Positions 44,428 to 54,294 of a stretch of 64,000 bases of DNA are shown here, piece after piece. The DNA comes from Haloarcula japonica DSM 6131. Lineage in GTDB: Archaea; Halobacteriota; Halobacteria; Halobacteriales; Haloarculaceae. The notes beneath the pieces were generated by a model that made no database searches, was not told the origin of the DNA, and worked only from the letters and a program-made list of their open reading frames with translations. The stretch is from contig NZ_AOLY01000039.1 of assembly GCF_000336635.1 (NCBI RefSeq), positions 425,989-489,988 on the forward strand. The letters are read 5' to 3'. The translations under genes were made by a program, and so were the position numbers. Every line of letters begins with the position of its first letter. Position 1 is the stretch's first letter.

Positions 44428-45839
44428 ACAGTGACTCCCCCTTCCGTATTCAGCACTGGGAAGAGCCAGAAATCGAATTTGAGGGTGGTTTAGAAACATC
44501 GCCGAAGAGGGGATTGGTGAAATACGGACCTCGTCTTGAGGAAGATAAGCACCACACGATTACACTTGGGATTATTGGAGATCGTGACACTATCCGAAAC
44601 TTACAGTCCTTGCTTCGGGATATGGAAATCGGGATTCATCCCGGAAATCAAGACCAACCTCAACAAGTCCCCTACCCTGGTGTCGGGGAAGACTCTAGGT
44701 TGAAAATTTCTATACATACTAAGCGAGGCTGGCGATTTCCGATTAGGGATAACTACATTGAAAGAGTGGAGCAGCAGGACACCGTCCGTGAAAGAATGGA
44801 CTATTTCCTCGATATTGTAGAGGACAGAATCGATCTCCTTGACAGGGATAATATCTCTCCAAACGTCGTCATCGTCTGTATCCCACAACGGGTGATGGAT
44901 GCCTGCACCCCTACCGATGAAGAGCACTCTCAGATCCAATCAGAGGGGAGCAATCTCCATAATCGAATCAAACTTATCGGAATGGAAAGACGGCTTCCGA
45001 CACAACTCATCAAGCCGTCCACTCTTGATGTCTCGAAATCAGGGGAGAGAGCGAAACGGGCATGGAACCTCACAGTTGGAATGCTATACAAGTCTCAGGA
45101 AGGTCACCCGTGGAAGACGCGAGAAATCGAGGAAGGAGTTTGCTACGCAGGGATCTCGTTTTACCGTGTGGGGGGAGAAAGCTCTGAAGTCCGAGCAGCA
45201 CTAGCCCACGTTTTCCGCGGGAAAGACCACGTCATCCTTCAAAGCGACCCGTTGAAAGATATTGAGGAAGATAATAGTGGACAGCCACACCTGTCTGAGG
45301 AAGGAGCAGAAGCTGTTGTGTCGCAAATCCTTGAGCACTATCGGCAGCGCAAAGGAATGTATCCACGTCGGTTTGTACTCCACAAGTCTTCCGAGTTCTG
45401 GGACCGTGAACGAGATGGTTGCCGGGCAGCTGCAACTGAAATAGAGAACCTGGATCTCGTCACAATCCGTAATCGGCCTGATGTCCGGCTTTATCCTGAC
45501 AGCAATTTCCCAGCAGTTCGAGGAACCGTACTTAGTGTTCCAGAAGACGACATCCACTACCTGTACACAACAGGATTTGTCCCCGAACAGATGACGTATG
45601 AGGGCAGTAACGTCCCAAGGCCAATAGAGGTGGTGCCTGATCCTGAACAGTGCCCAACACCAGCCGACCAAGTGTGTCGAGAGATCCTGTTCTTTACCAA
45701 GCTAGACTGGAACACTTCGGAGTATTCAGTTAGAATGCCAGCGACTTTGGGTGTAGCTAATAGCGTAGGCAAGGTTCTTTCTGAACCAGCTACAGAGTCG
45801 ATGGACGACGTTAGACCGGAGTATTACTATTATATGTAA
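44424..45839 (+). CDS. Short prokaryotic Argonaute (MID-PIWI), catalytically inactive, 471 aa
   Basis: Length and features match short pAgos without PAZ. The MID pocket is seen around GMERRLPTQLIKPSTLDV (Gln194, Lys197 among the likely 5'-guide contacts). PIWI begins with CYAGISFYRVGG, where the first catalytic Asp is replaced by Ser245. RFVLHKSSEFWDRERDG and a C-terminal LDWNTSEYSVRMPATLGVA are typical. Inactive PIWI fits the group in which the partner nuclease does the cutting. It is co-translated with the DREN-APAZ gene. The likely role is guide-dependent sensing of plasmid or virus nucleic acid, then effector activation. Confidence 0.85.
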   Translation: MNSDSPFRIQHWEEPEIEFEGGLETSPKRGLVKYGPRLEEDKHHTITLGIIGDRDTIRNLQSLLRDMEIGIHPGNQDQPQQVPYPGVGEDSRLKISIHTKRGWRFPIRDNYIERVEQQDTVRERMDYFLDIVEDRIDLLDRDNISPNVVIVCIPQRVMDACTPTDEEHSQIQSEGSNLHNRIKLIGMERRLPTQLIKPSTLDVSKSGERAKRAWNLTVGMLYKSQEGHPWKTREIEEGVCYAGISFYRVGGESSEVRAALAHVFRGKDHVILQSDPLKDIEEDNSGQPHLSEEGAEAVVSQILEHYRQRKGMYPRRFVLHKSSEFWDRERDGCRAAATEIENLDLVTIRNRPDVRLYPDSNFPAVRGTVLSVPEDDIHYLYTTGFVPEQMTYEGSNVPRPIEVVPDPEQCPTPADQVCREILFFTKLDWNTSEYSVRMPATLGVANSVGKVLSEPATESMDDVRPEYYYYM

Positions 45840-46010
45840 AATTTCGTCTATTAGTTCAGAATATTCTCAGGACTAAGGCTTCGAGTACACGAAGCTCACC
45901 ATCAAGCTCCTGCCTCTCCCGCAGCAACGAAAGATGGCTTTCCTAACTAGGATTACCTCACCGTTCTTTTGAACACCAAGAATATACGCGCTGTTTCCGA
46001 GAGACAGAGT

Positions 46011-46973
46011 ATGGATAGAAGTATCGCAGAGATCGAAGAACATGAACTCCGATCCGTTTGGGAGAACGAGGAACGAGATTTCACTCGATGGCTAACGGAG
46101 AATATTGACTTACTAAGTGCGGAACTCGGGATTGAAATCGAGGACGCACGTGCTGAAGAAGCGATCGGAGATTTCTCAGCAGACATCGTAGCCCGGGAGA
46201 TGAACACTGGTGAGACGATCGTCATCGAAAACCAGTATAGCAAAACAGATCACGACCATCTAGGCAAGCTGTTGACGTACTCGGCCGGAAAGAGAGCGGG
46301 ATTCACGATGTGGCTGGCTGAGGAATTCCGACCAGAACACCGGAGTGTACTGGAATGGCTCAACGAAAGCGGGCCGAAGGACGTGAAATTCTTCGCTATC
46401 AAACCTCGTGTGGTGAGTATTGAGGGTTCAGAGAAGCGAGGGTTCGAATTCGAAGTGATCGTCGAGCCGAACGACTGGGAGCGAGAGTTGAGCGATGAGG
46501 AGTCACTCACGGAGACTGAAAAGGGCTACAAGGAATTCTTCGCTTACTTGGTTGAGGCGTATGCTGAACGGCGGCCGAGTTGGTACAAACTGACGCCCGG
46601 GCCGCGCGGGTATATGACGTTCAGTGCAGGGATTACTGGGGTCAGTTTTGGCTGGGTGTTCCATCAAGGCCCCGAGTTCTCGATCGAGCTGTATATTTCG
46701 ACTTCGGAGAAGGAGCGAAATGAGGCGATCTTTGAAACGCTGCAGGATGACCGTGAGGAGATCGAATCGAATCTGGATGTTGAACTCGTGTGGCAGCAGT
46801 TGCCTGAAAAGCAGGCCTGTCGGATCAAATGGCCGAAACCGATCGAAGGGAAAATCACTGATCTAACCCCTGAACAACAGGCCGAGTTGATTGAATGGGG
46901 AGTGGATGCTATGGATATATTCCAAGATGAGGTCGAACCACGGGTTGCAGAGTTACAAGGCTCTGACCTGTGA
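46011..46973 (+). CDS. DUF4268-type protein with N-terminal nuclease-like domain, 320 aa
   Basis: The N-terminal part (ERDFTRWLTENIDLLSAELG, then DFSADIVAREMNTGETIVIENQ) has a PD-(D/E)xK-like core (D..ADI and IVIENQ). The C-terminal part (YKEFFAYLVEAYAERRPSWY, then ITGVSFGWVFHQGPEFSIELYI) matches DUF4268. Such proteins are common in defence islands and probably act as endonucleases. ATG 46011 (MDRSIAEIEEHE) is used; the 14 residues added by 45969 are basic and out of character. It ends 21 bp from the convergent giant ATPase gene. Confidence 0.75.
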   Translation: MDRSIAEIEEHELRSVWENEERDFTRWLTENIDLLSAELGIEIEDARAEEAIGDFSADIVAREMNTGETIVIENQYSKTDHDHLGKLLTYSAGKRAGFTMWLAEEFRPEHRSVLEWLNESGPKDVKFFAIKPRVVSIEGSEKRGFEFEVIVEPNDWERELSDEESLTETEKGYKEFFAYLVEAYAERRPSWYKLTPGPRGYMTFSAGITGVSFGWVFHQGPEFSIELYISTSEKERNEAIFETLQDDREEIESNLDVELVWQQLPEKQACRIKWPKPIEGKITDLTPEQQAELIEWGVDAMDIFQDEVEPRVAELQGSDL

Positions 46974-46994
46974 AGATCACCTTCCGTTGATGAG

Positions 46995-49900
46995 TCAAAT
47001 GTCGATTGATTCGTCGCTATCCTGAACGTAGATGACTAATCCGTCGTGGCCGTAGCCTTGGTTCCGGAAGCTATTGACTAATTCAGGGAGTCCGTCAAGC
47101 TCCCTGGTCAGGTCCACAGCTTGTCGTCCGGATTGAACACCTAACAGCCGCCACGAGCCCTGATACAGGGTTTGATCTGTATCGTCGGTCTCAGATGAGT
47201 GCAAGACTTTGCGATAGACCCGGAGCTGGTTTTGGGTCAAGTGTACCTTGTATGGGCCTTCATCGCCCAAACTCTTGATTTCGTATCGAACGGGCTTGAT
47301 CTCGTCACCGGTGCGTTCCAGCCCGAGCATATCGTACCCTGCACCATCCCATACGCTTGAGATGTGGAGCCCCGATTCGAGAGCTTCATCGCTACCTGTT
47401 TCGTTCCATTCTCGAAGGCCGCGTTCCAGATTTTCTGCAGTCCGGCCTGAGGATGGAATCACTGATAGAAGGCTCTCCAGAGCCTCATCAAACTCTCCTC
47501 GTGCCTTCGCATCTTCGAGAAGTTCTACAGTCTGCGTGGTAATCCACGATGCGGCCGCTCGCTCAGCTTCGTCACCAACTGATTTCGTATTCTTCCATTC
47601 GGATTCGAGATCTTCGATCTCTACGATTCCGTTTTCAGTTTCGTTCGGATCACCTTCGGACAGCCTTGGTCGACCCCAGCCAAGATCCTTTGTGGTTGCC
47701 ACGTTCTCGACGGGTTCGTACTGCGGTGAGAACTCAATTAGCCGATCTTCGAGTTCTTCGGGGGCTGGTATCGCCGCTTCAGGGAGTGATCCGCCGAATG
47801 GGTCCCCTCGTAGCCATTCGATGACGGCTCGTGTCGGGTCGAAGGCGACTCGTCGAGACGCATCTTCAGTGATGTATTCCTGCAAGCGATCTTCGAGTTC
47901 ATCGTCAGAGAACGCTACCTCGATGTGCTCCTCTATGAGGTGCTCCAAGAACGGAATAAGTTGTTCCCACTTCGTGAACCACGCGTCCCATTCCGCTCGG
48001 TGTGTCTGTTCACAGGAGAACTGTGGCCGGAACGGCTCCTGAGCGTCTGTCAAGTCTATCGATCGTAACGCAGCATTCACGTCAGCAGCGGTAAGAGACC
48101 ATGAAACCGCGGTCACATCCACATCATCAGGGTCGATATGAGAGAGTCGGTTCCACGAGTCACGAACCCGAATATCGAGTTCAGATAGCGCCGTCCGCAC
48201 CCGGCGACGTAGCTCCTCGTGTTCTTCATCATCAAGTTGGCGGAGATGTCGCTCGTAGGCGTCAACCAAGGAGATTGCGTCGCGTTTCTCCAAGAGTCGT
48301 TCGACACGGCTGACATCGTCTGACTCGTAGCCGCTGAGGGCCTGACCGAAGAGTGGGCCGACGCCAGTAGCGGAGTCCTCAAGCAGCAGTTTAGCTAACG
48401 GCTCACCGAATTCGTCAAGCGGTGGTGAACCTGTGGTTTCGTCTGGCGTATCAAAGATAATCGTTGGTGGGTCGGGTTGCAGATAGAGCGCGTGATTGTG
48501 AGTGTTCTTGTACCGCGTTGCAGTCAGTGACTCTTCCCCGCCGAGAGTTGCTTGGAATTCGATCCATGCGTTCTCAACGTAGCGAATCGTACTGCTTCGC
48601 CATCGATCAGCCGCCGTCGCCGGGTCAATATCAACTTGGTTTGTCGTACTGGCGAGGGCAAGCAGATGCGCGATGATTGGCCGAAGTTGTTCTTCGAGGT
48701 TCTGAACGACTTCCACTTCTTCGCTGCCCCGATGGGCTGGGTACACCTGACGTGAAATATCAATCTCGCGTGCGGCCAGTGGCTCATATCCTCGAAGAGT
48801 CTCAGTCCCGATCGTCGCTGCAGCCAGCGGCACCGCTGGGAAGAACCGGCGCATTTGATCTCGGGCGGTGTTTGTCGTTGGAATCCACACATCTTCGTCC
48901 GGTTCATACCACGCTAATCCTCGTTCAGCGAGCGCTCGTGGTTCGTCGACGGGTCGATACCCGAGGATGGGGATCTCCCGGTCGTCTCCTTCAGGGTCGT
49001 GTTCTCGGCAGATCGTGTTGAGAAGACGGTCAAATAACCGAGTCAAGGCTTGCCGTGCACGTGGATTCTCTTCGATCTCGTCTAACCGATCCGCTGTTAG
49101 TGAATGTACCTGAGTCAGTAGTCTGAAAGCTGGTTCTGCAGCGTCTCGTCCGAGACTATCCATATCGGTCCCGCTGACCGAATCAAGGGCGATCAACAAC
49201 TCCTGTGAGAGTGGAGCTTCCTTCGACACACTCCAGAGTACGGACGGGAACTGGCGCTGTTGTCGGGAGACAAGCGTGAGCTCTGCCGGTGCAATCCGAT
49301 CTGGTGGGTCTTCAACGAGGAGCGGTGGTTCTGCTTCCCCTTCAGCGTCACCGACTGGGAACCAGGCTTGATTCCGAAGTGCCGGAAGGATCTCGATTGG
49401 CCGCCGCCCTTGCTTTTCCTCGTCTAATTCGTTCCGTTCAGCTTCAATGATGTCTGCAAGCCACGAGTCCCAAGCTGCATCAAGCGATGTTAGCCACGCA
49501 GCCGGATCAACCGAGTCTGAAGTCGCAGGTTCTGTTCCGAGACGGAGTGGGTTCCACTCCGTCCCTGCTGCAACTAACACCGGGGGTGCGTCGCGGGGCG
49601 CAACCGTTCCGTCCTCACCCCCTTCGACTAACGTGAGTCGAACCCCATCGTCTGGATCGGGCGGTTCCGGCGTTACTCCAATGAACCCGAGGAATGAATC
49701 CAGATCCGCATTTTCGGGGAGTGAGGGGAGTTTTTCGACGGCAACCCGATCTCGTGTGAGTTGACGTGCTGGTTCCCACTGTCCATCTATTGTCGGGAGA
49801 AACAGCGTTGCGATCGCACGGCCAGCAGATCGAGCATTATCGCTATAGACATCGTCTCTAATTGCTCGCCATCCGGGACCATACGTATCCGTTTCTGCCG

Positions 49901-51929
49901 GGGGAGCTGCACTGCCTTGCGAGTTGAGTGCGAAGAGATCCATCGTGAACTGAATCAGTTCAGACTGTAATCGCTCCGCACGGTCCGGATCAGCATCTAA
50001 TGGCTTGTACTCCCAGTCAGTCAGAGCGTTCGGGAGTTGCCGGAGCTCTGCGAGGACATCCCACCGATTGAATTGATTCGCTCCAAGGGGGTGTGGTGGC
50101 TCTCGGTCGAAACCGGACTGGAACTCGTATGAAGTCACAGCACGCCCGGCCTCACGGAGCGCAAGCGGGAGATCAAGCTGTGTTGTCTCTGACCGACGGA
50201 TGAAAAGCCGATGTGTGTGTCGATCAGCCTGAATCTGCCCGCCAGCTGTCCCTCGTTCGGGGAGTTGTACGGCGGGTGTGTCGCTCGTCCGGTCCTCATC
50301 TCGCGTCGCGGTGATGGGCGCAACACGAGTGCCCGCATCTCGTATCGCGTCACACATCGCTATCGCGCGTCGCCGCCAGGTTTTCGTTCTGCGAGAGGAT
50401 TTGCACGTCCGGTCAAGCCAGTTACCTGCCGCTTTCCAGAAGTCATCATACGTTGAAAGTGGCCACTGGTCTTGCTGCTCGAAAAATGCATCAGCCAGTG
50501 CCGCCCACTGTCGATACCGATCCGGTTCCTTTACTCCAGCATTGGAAAACAGTAGATTCTCTATGTGGTCGACGACGATCTTGGCGGCGTCTGAACTCCG
50601 TGACCCTGGGTCGAGGAACCGCCAAAAATCATCCCGAGGCGTCCCACCCGAAGTGATCTGTGGGACAGTAGTAACTGCTTCAGGGTCGATCCATGTGTAC
50701 TCAAAGTCATCATCCGGAATACCGAGATGATTGAGGATTGCGTGGAGATGCAGTTCCGCAGCTGCTCTAAGTAGGGCTCTGTTGTATCGACCAATCGTCT
50801 CGTCATCAAGCCGAAGGGCTGTTCTATCCGTTCGTAACTGGAAATCACCCTGGAGATCGATACCGAAGGGAGTCTCGATTAGCGTGGGCAGGTAACCGTA
50901 CAGTCCGGGTATTGAGTCAGCCGAGCTGGCTTCCAGCCGTGGCCAAGCGATGGCTGCACCGGGCGTGGAAACATCGTGTTCAGCCTCTTCAGCGAGCGAT
51001 CGCAGTTCTGAGGATGCCCAGTAAACGATCGACCGTTTCGCTTCCTCGGGGTTCGTCGATGGCCAAGTAGACTTCTGGAATCTGTTCCCCCACGCATCGA
51101 AGGAGACGGTGAGTTTCCGGCGGTCATCGAATAGCCCGATAAAGTTGAGATGCCGTTGTTGAAACGTTTCAACGGACTCACGTAGCTCATCCTCTTTCCC
51201 AGGGGTAATCGGGACTACCACGACCGTGCTAAAGTCGGAAACATCGTCGGGTGTCGGTGGCTTATCGCCGCATAACGGGAGTGGGAAATGGAAGCTCGCT
51301 CGTTGTTCGTCGTTGTCCAAAGGGCTCTCCGGCGAATCAAGGAACTCGGCGTGGCCACTCTGTACCTCTGGGAATTCGAGTCGCTGCTGCCACGTGTCGT
51401 GATCCAGTGGAAGATGCATCTCCATCCCCCACCACCCAGGACTTTCAGAGAACCGACTCCAGACACGGGCGAAATCCCCTAACCAGAAGACGGACCGGAA
51501 TCCGACGCCTTTGTTCCCGACGCTCTCTTCAGGGCGCTTATTCGATATGTGTAGCGTACAGAGGGCATTGAAGTCTGGTCGACGCCGTCCTTGAACATCA
51601 GGGGGATTCGAATAATCGTATTCTGGATCTACTCGGATGGGTGCTCCGTCGTTCGCAACGACAAGTGCCTGCTCAGTCGGCCCCCAATCGACATCGCGGA
51701 TTTCGACTGCAACGTTAGATTCAGCCCGATCGAGTGCATTCTGTAAGAGTTCAAAAAGAACACGAGCAGTATATTGCCGACGAATCGATTCCTCGGCCTG
51801 CAAATCCCGGTACGCATCGTCACCACTCATTCCGGCCGAGTTATCGTAATGTCGCTGAAATACTGCTTGAAGATCGCTTGGCTCGGGAACGTATCCCGGT
51901 TCTGAGTGAGTGGCGTACTGTTCACTCAT
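46995..51929 (-). CDS. Giant sacsin-like ATPase with C-terminal DUF3883-like nuclease, 1644 aa
   Basis: Residues about 50-160 form a GHKL/Hsp90-type ATP site: LFELLQNALDRAES, LVVANDGAPI, KGVGFRSVF. More than 1,200 residues of mostly helical, unassigned sequence follow. The end carries GYDMLGLERTGD and VRYEIKSLGDEGPYKVHL (D...ExK), then YRKVLHSS, matching the DUF3883-like PD-(D/E)xK domain. Haloarchaeal islands often keep such sacsin-N plus DUF3883 proteins beside restriction genes. A role as an ATP-driven nuclease is inferred. It is probably monocistronic. Confidence 0.75.
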   Translation of the reverse strand: MSEQYATHSEPGYVPEPSDLQAVFQRHYDNSAGMSGDDAYRDLQAEESIRRQYTARVLFELLQNALDRAESNVAVEIRDVDWGPTEQALVVANDGAPIRVDPEYDYSNPPDVQGRRRPDFNALCTLHISNKRPEESVGNKGVGFRSVFWLGDFARVWSRFSESPGWWGMEMHLPLDHDTWQQRLEFPEVQSGHAEFLDSPESPLDNDEQRASFHFPLPLCGDKPPTPDDVSDFSTVVVVPITPGKEDELRESVETFQQRHLNFIGLFDDRRKLTVSFDAWGNRFQKSTWPSTNPEEAKRSIVYWASSELRSLAEEAEHDVSTPGAAIAWPRLEASSADSIPGLYGYLPTLIETPFGIDLQGDFQLRTDRTALRLDDETIGRYNRALLRAAAELHLHAILNHLGIPDDDFEYTWIDPEAVTTVPQITSGGTPRDDFWRFLDPGSRSSDAAKIVVDHIENLLFSNAGVKEPDRYRQWAALADAFFEQQDQWPLSTYDDFWKAAGNWLDRTCKSSRRTKTWRRRAIAMCDAIRDAGTRVAPITATRDEDRTSDTPAVQLPERGTAGGQIQADRHTHRLFIRRSETTQLDLPLALREAGRAVTSYEFQSGFDREPPHPLGANQFNRWDVLAELRQLPNALTDWEYKPLDADPDRAERLQSELIQFTMDLFALNSQGSAAPPAETDTYGPGWRAIRDDVYSDNARSAGRAIATLFLPTIDGQWEPARQLTRDRVAVEKLPSLPENADLDSFLGFIGVTPEPPDPDDGVRLTLVEGGEDGTVAPRDAPPVLVAAGTEWNPLRLGTEPATSDSVDPAAWLTSLDAAWDSWLADIIEAERNELDEEKQGRRPIEILPALRNQAWFPVGDAEGEAEPPLLVEDPPDRIAPAELTLVSRQQRQFPSVLWSVSKEAPLSQELLIALDSVSGTDMDSLGRDAAEPAFRLLTQVHSLTADRLDEIEENPRARQALTRLFDRLLNTICREHDPEGDDREIPILGYRPVDEPRALAERGLAWYEPDEDVWIPTTNTARDQMRRFFPAVPLAAATIGTETLRGYEPLAAREIDISRQVYPAHRGSEEVEVVQNLEEQLRPIIAHLLALASTTNQVDIDPATAADRWRSSTIRYVENAWIEFQATLGGEESLTATRYKNTHNHALYLQPDPPTIIFDTPDETTGSPPLDEFGEPLAKLLLEDSATGVGPLFGQALSGYESDDVSRVERLLEKRDAISLVDAYERHLRQLDDEEHEELRRRVRTALSELDIRVRDSWNRLSHIDPDDVDVTAVSWSLTAADVNAALRSIDLTDAQEPFRPQFSCEQTHRAEWDAWFTKWEQLIPFLEHLIEEHIEVAFSDDELEDRLQEYITEDASRRVAFDPTRAVIEWLRGDPFGGSLPEAAIPAPEELEDRLIEFSPQYEPVENVATTKDLGWGRPRLSEGDPNETENGIVEIEDLESEWKNTKSVGDEAERAAASWITTQTVELLEDAKARGEFDEALESLLSVIPSSGRTAENLERGLREWNETGSDEALESGLHISSVWDGAGYDMLGLERTGDEIKPVRYEIKSLGDEGPYKVHLTQNQLRVYRKVLHSSETDDTDQTLYQGSWRLLGVQSGRQAVDLTRELDGLPELVNSFRNQGYGHDGLVIYVQDSDESIDI

Positions 51930-52228
51930 CCGTCATAGCACCTTGAAAACGAGAAGAGACTGACCATTATACAACTAATTCCCTCGGGTCGGTATGAAAG
52001 TTCGCCTGAATTTGCTTGCCTTGTGGGTGTTATAGAGCTCTCGCCAAGAAGTTACTTCCCCGGGCGAGTTGCGTGTGTCCCGGTTGGATAGGTGTTCGTA
52101 CTGAACAGCGATTCTATCTAAGTCAGACGGTGAGAATTAGCTTCAACAGGGAGAGGGACTCCAGTGAGTACAGACGCTGAGTTCACCAGTCATCTACGTC
52201 GTTCTCCATACGGTATTTTTGTTAATGC

Positions 52229-54028
52229 TTATTCTCGTGTCATAATCTCGAACCGGACACCGCCGAGTTTCTCACTCTCGCTAATTTCGATACGCCAGTC
52301 GTGGGCTAAGACTATTTGTCGCACGCTTGCCATCCCCATCCCAGTACCACCGTTGTGATCCTTCGTGGTGAACCCTTGTTCAAATACTTGCTCTTGGATT
52401 TCCTCTGGAATCCCAGGGCCATTATCCTCTAAGTAAATTCCACCATCGAATGAGCCAACAGTGACCGCCACTGGTGACTCGCCGTGTTCTAACGAGTTCC
52501 CAAGAAGATTATCGAACATCCGCCGAACTGCTTCTTCATTCCCGTATACTGTCGGTTCCCCGTCAACTTCGAGTGATTCCGTGTCACTGTGTCGGTCCAG
52601 TGATTCCCACGTCGCCTGAGCCAACGAACCGATGTCAATTTCTTGCTGTTCGCCGACGATCGTTCCCGATTCCAGTGCGTCGGCAACGTCATCGATCAAC
52701 TGGCCCATCCGATCCAACGATGGAAGTGCTTCTTCAACATGTTCAACGTCGTCGGTTTCGATCGCTAGTTGCAGCCGCCCTCGAACGGTCTGTAGGGGAT
52801 TCTGCATATCGTGTGAGAGCACGCCCGCAAGCAATCCGAACTCTTCTAACAGTTCTCGACGTGCCGTCACGTCTTCCTGAAACCCAACGAAGTGTTCTAC
52901 CTCACCATCATCGTCAGTCAGAGGCGCGACTGTGACACGGTTCCAGAATAACTCCCCTTCCTCTCGATAGTTCCGCAGCTCTACACTCACCGGTTCTTCG
53001 GCCTCAATAGCACTGGCAAGCTCAGCGATCGGTTCGTCACGTGTCGCCTCACCCTGTAGGAATCGACAGTTACGACCGAGAACAGACTCTCTGGAATACC
53101 CAGTCAGTTCGGTGAAACTGTCGTTCACATAGACGATCGGGTTATCTGGTTGCTGTGGGTCCGTAATCGTGATCCCGATCGGAGTTTGGTCCATTGCGCG
53201 TTCTTTGAGAGATAATTCGTTCCGGACGACCTCTGCATCATCAATCTCGGAAACAGTACAGATCAACGTCTCCTCATCAGTGTAGGCTAACCGATGATCG
53301 ACGGTGACTGTCTCACCATCCTTTCGGACGTAATCTGTTTTTCCAACCCATTCATCATCTTTTGCCTGGGGTAACATCACCTCGCGTACGTGGGCCAGTT
53401 CCTCTTCCGGATATAGTGTACCCCAGTGCTGTCCGAGCAGTTCCGTCCGCTCATAACCGACGATCTCGGCGTATGCCTTATTAGCATACATAAATTCGCC
53501 ATTCGTATCGAGGAAACTGATCCCGTCATGGGCTGTCTCGATGGCACGAAATCCTCGCGTGACCTGTGTTTCTGCGCGCCGTCGAGCGACTGCCTGCTCG
53601 ATGCGGTTTGCAAGCACCTCGTATTGTTCCGTTCCGCCAGCTTTCTGCAGGTATTCCGTGACGCCGGCCGAAATTGCTTCGCTGGCGATCTCTTCACTTC
53701 CTTTCCCAGTAAACAGAATAAATGGTAGATCTGGTGCGTCTTCGCGGATAGCTTCCAAGACATCTAACCCGTTCATTTCAGGCATATCATAATCACAAAC
53801 GATACAATCTACGTCTTCCTCGCAGGCAAGTTCGACAGCTTTGGCCGGCGTCGTTTCCGATTGGACATCGAAGAACTCGCGCTCGCGCTCTAAAAACGTC
53901 GAAACTAGGTTCGCAAAGCTCTCGTCGTCTTCGATATGGAGAATTGTCACACCGCCATCGACATCTGAGAGGAGAGCACCCTCGTCAAGACTGCCGTCAA
54001 ATCCAGAATACTCTTGGTACGAGGCCAT
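52229..54028 (-). CDS. Receiver-PAS-PAS-histidine kinase hybrid, 599 aa
   Basis: The order is: response-regulator receiver (ILHIEDDESFANLVST, phospho-Asp in CIVCDYDMPEMNG, conserved FILFTGKGSE), PAS (ISFLDTNGEFMYANKAYAEI), second PAS/PAC of LOV-like type (GRNCRFLQGEATRDEPI), H-box GVLSHDMQNPLQTVRGRL, N-box DNLLGNSLEHGES and G1 LEDNGPGIPE. The NCRFLQ in PAS2 is the flavin-cysteine motif seen in LOV domains and haloarchaeal Bat-type proteins. The kinase core is intact. Likely a cytoplasmic light- or redox-linked sensor. Confidence 0.87.
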   Translation of the reverse strand: MASYQEYSGFDGSLDEGALLSDVDGGVTILHIEDDESFANLVSTFLEREREFFDVQSETTPAKAVELACEEDVDCIVCDYDMPEMNGLDVLEAIREDAPDLPFILFTGKGSEEIASEAISAGVTEYLQKAGGTEQYEVLANRIEQAVARRRAETQVTRGFRAIETAHDGISFLDTNGEFMYANKAYAEIVGYERTELLGQHWGTLYPEEELAHVREVMLPQAKDDEWVGKTDYVRKDGETVTVDHRLAYTDEETLICTVSEIDDAEVVRNELSLKERAMDQTPIGITITDPQQPDNPIVYVNDSFTELTGYSRESVLGRNCRFLQGEATRDEPIAELASAIEAEEPVSVELRNYREEGELFWNRVTVAPLTDDDGEVEHFVGFQEDVTARRELLEEFGLLAGVLSHDMQNPLQTVRGRLQLAIETDDVEHVEEALPSLDRMGQLIDDVADALESGTIVGEQQEIDIGSLAQATWESLDRHSDTESLEVDGEPTVYGNEEAVRRMFDNLLGNSLEHGESPVAVTVGSFDGGIYLEDNGPGIPEEIQEQVFEQGFTTKDHNGGTGMGMASVRQIVLAHDWRIEISESEKLGGVRFEIMTRE

Positions 54029-54110
54029 AGTCTACAAAAAGGAATATATGTGTGTTAAATATTTCCACAGAGATGATCTCTGATTGTGCCGTCTCTGATG
54101 CTGTGTCGGT

Positions 54111-54197
54111 ATCTAGTGGAAGTTCGACACTAAATATTGTGCCGGTTAGGTCGTTGTCTTCGACCCAGACGGTACCCTCATACTGATTTGTGAGAGT
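54111..54197 (-). pseudogene. C-terminal remnant of a histidine kinase
   Basis: The frame reads TLTNQYEGTVWVEDND and then GTIFSVELPLD, the end of a HATPase_c domain; the complete kinase at 32234 ends in a closely similar LTNQFGGEVWVEDND stretch. Nothing upstream belongs to a kinase, so only the last 30 codons survive, directly in front of the intact kinase gene. It is a footprint of an older deletion or insertion. Confidence 0.6.
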
Positions 54198-54294
54198 GTG
54201 ACGTTCAGGCGAGTATTTACGGCCCTTCGGTTTGGAAGTGAAAACCAATTCCAAAAATAGAGTGATCATCCCAGTAAGACACTGCGAGATAAGG

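Noticed and set aside
44424..45839. PIWI-RE family Argonaute
   Set aside because: The protein is too short and lacks the R..E features; the neighbour is an APAZ-type nuclease rather than a DinG-like helicase, so a short pAgo fits better.
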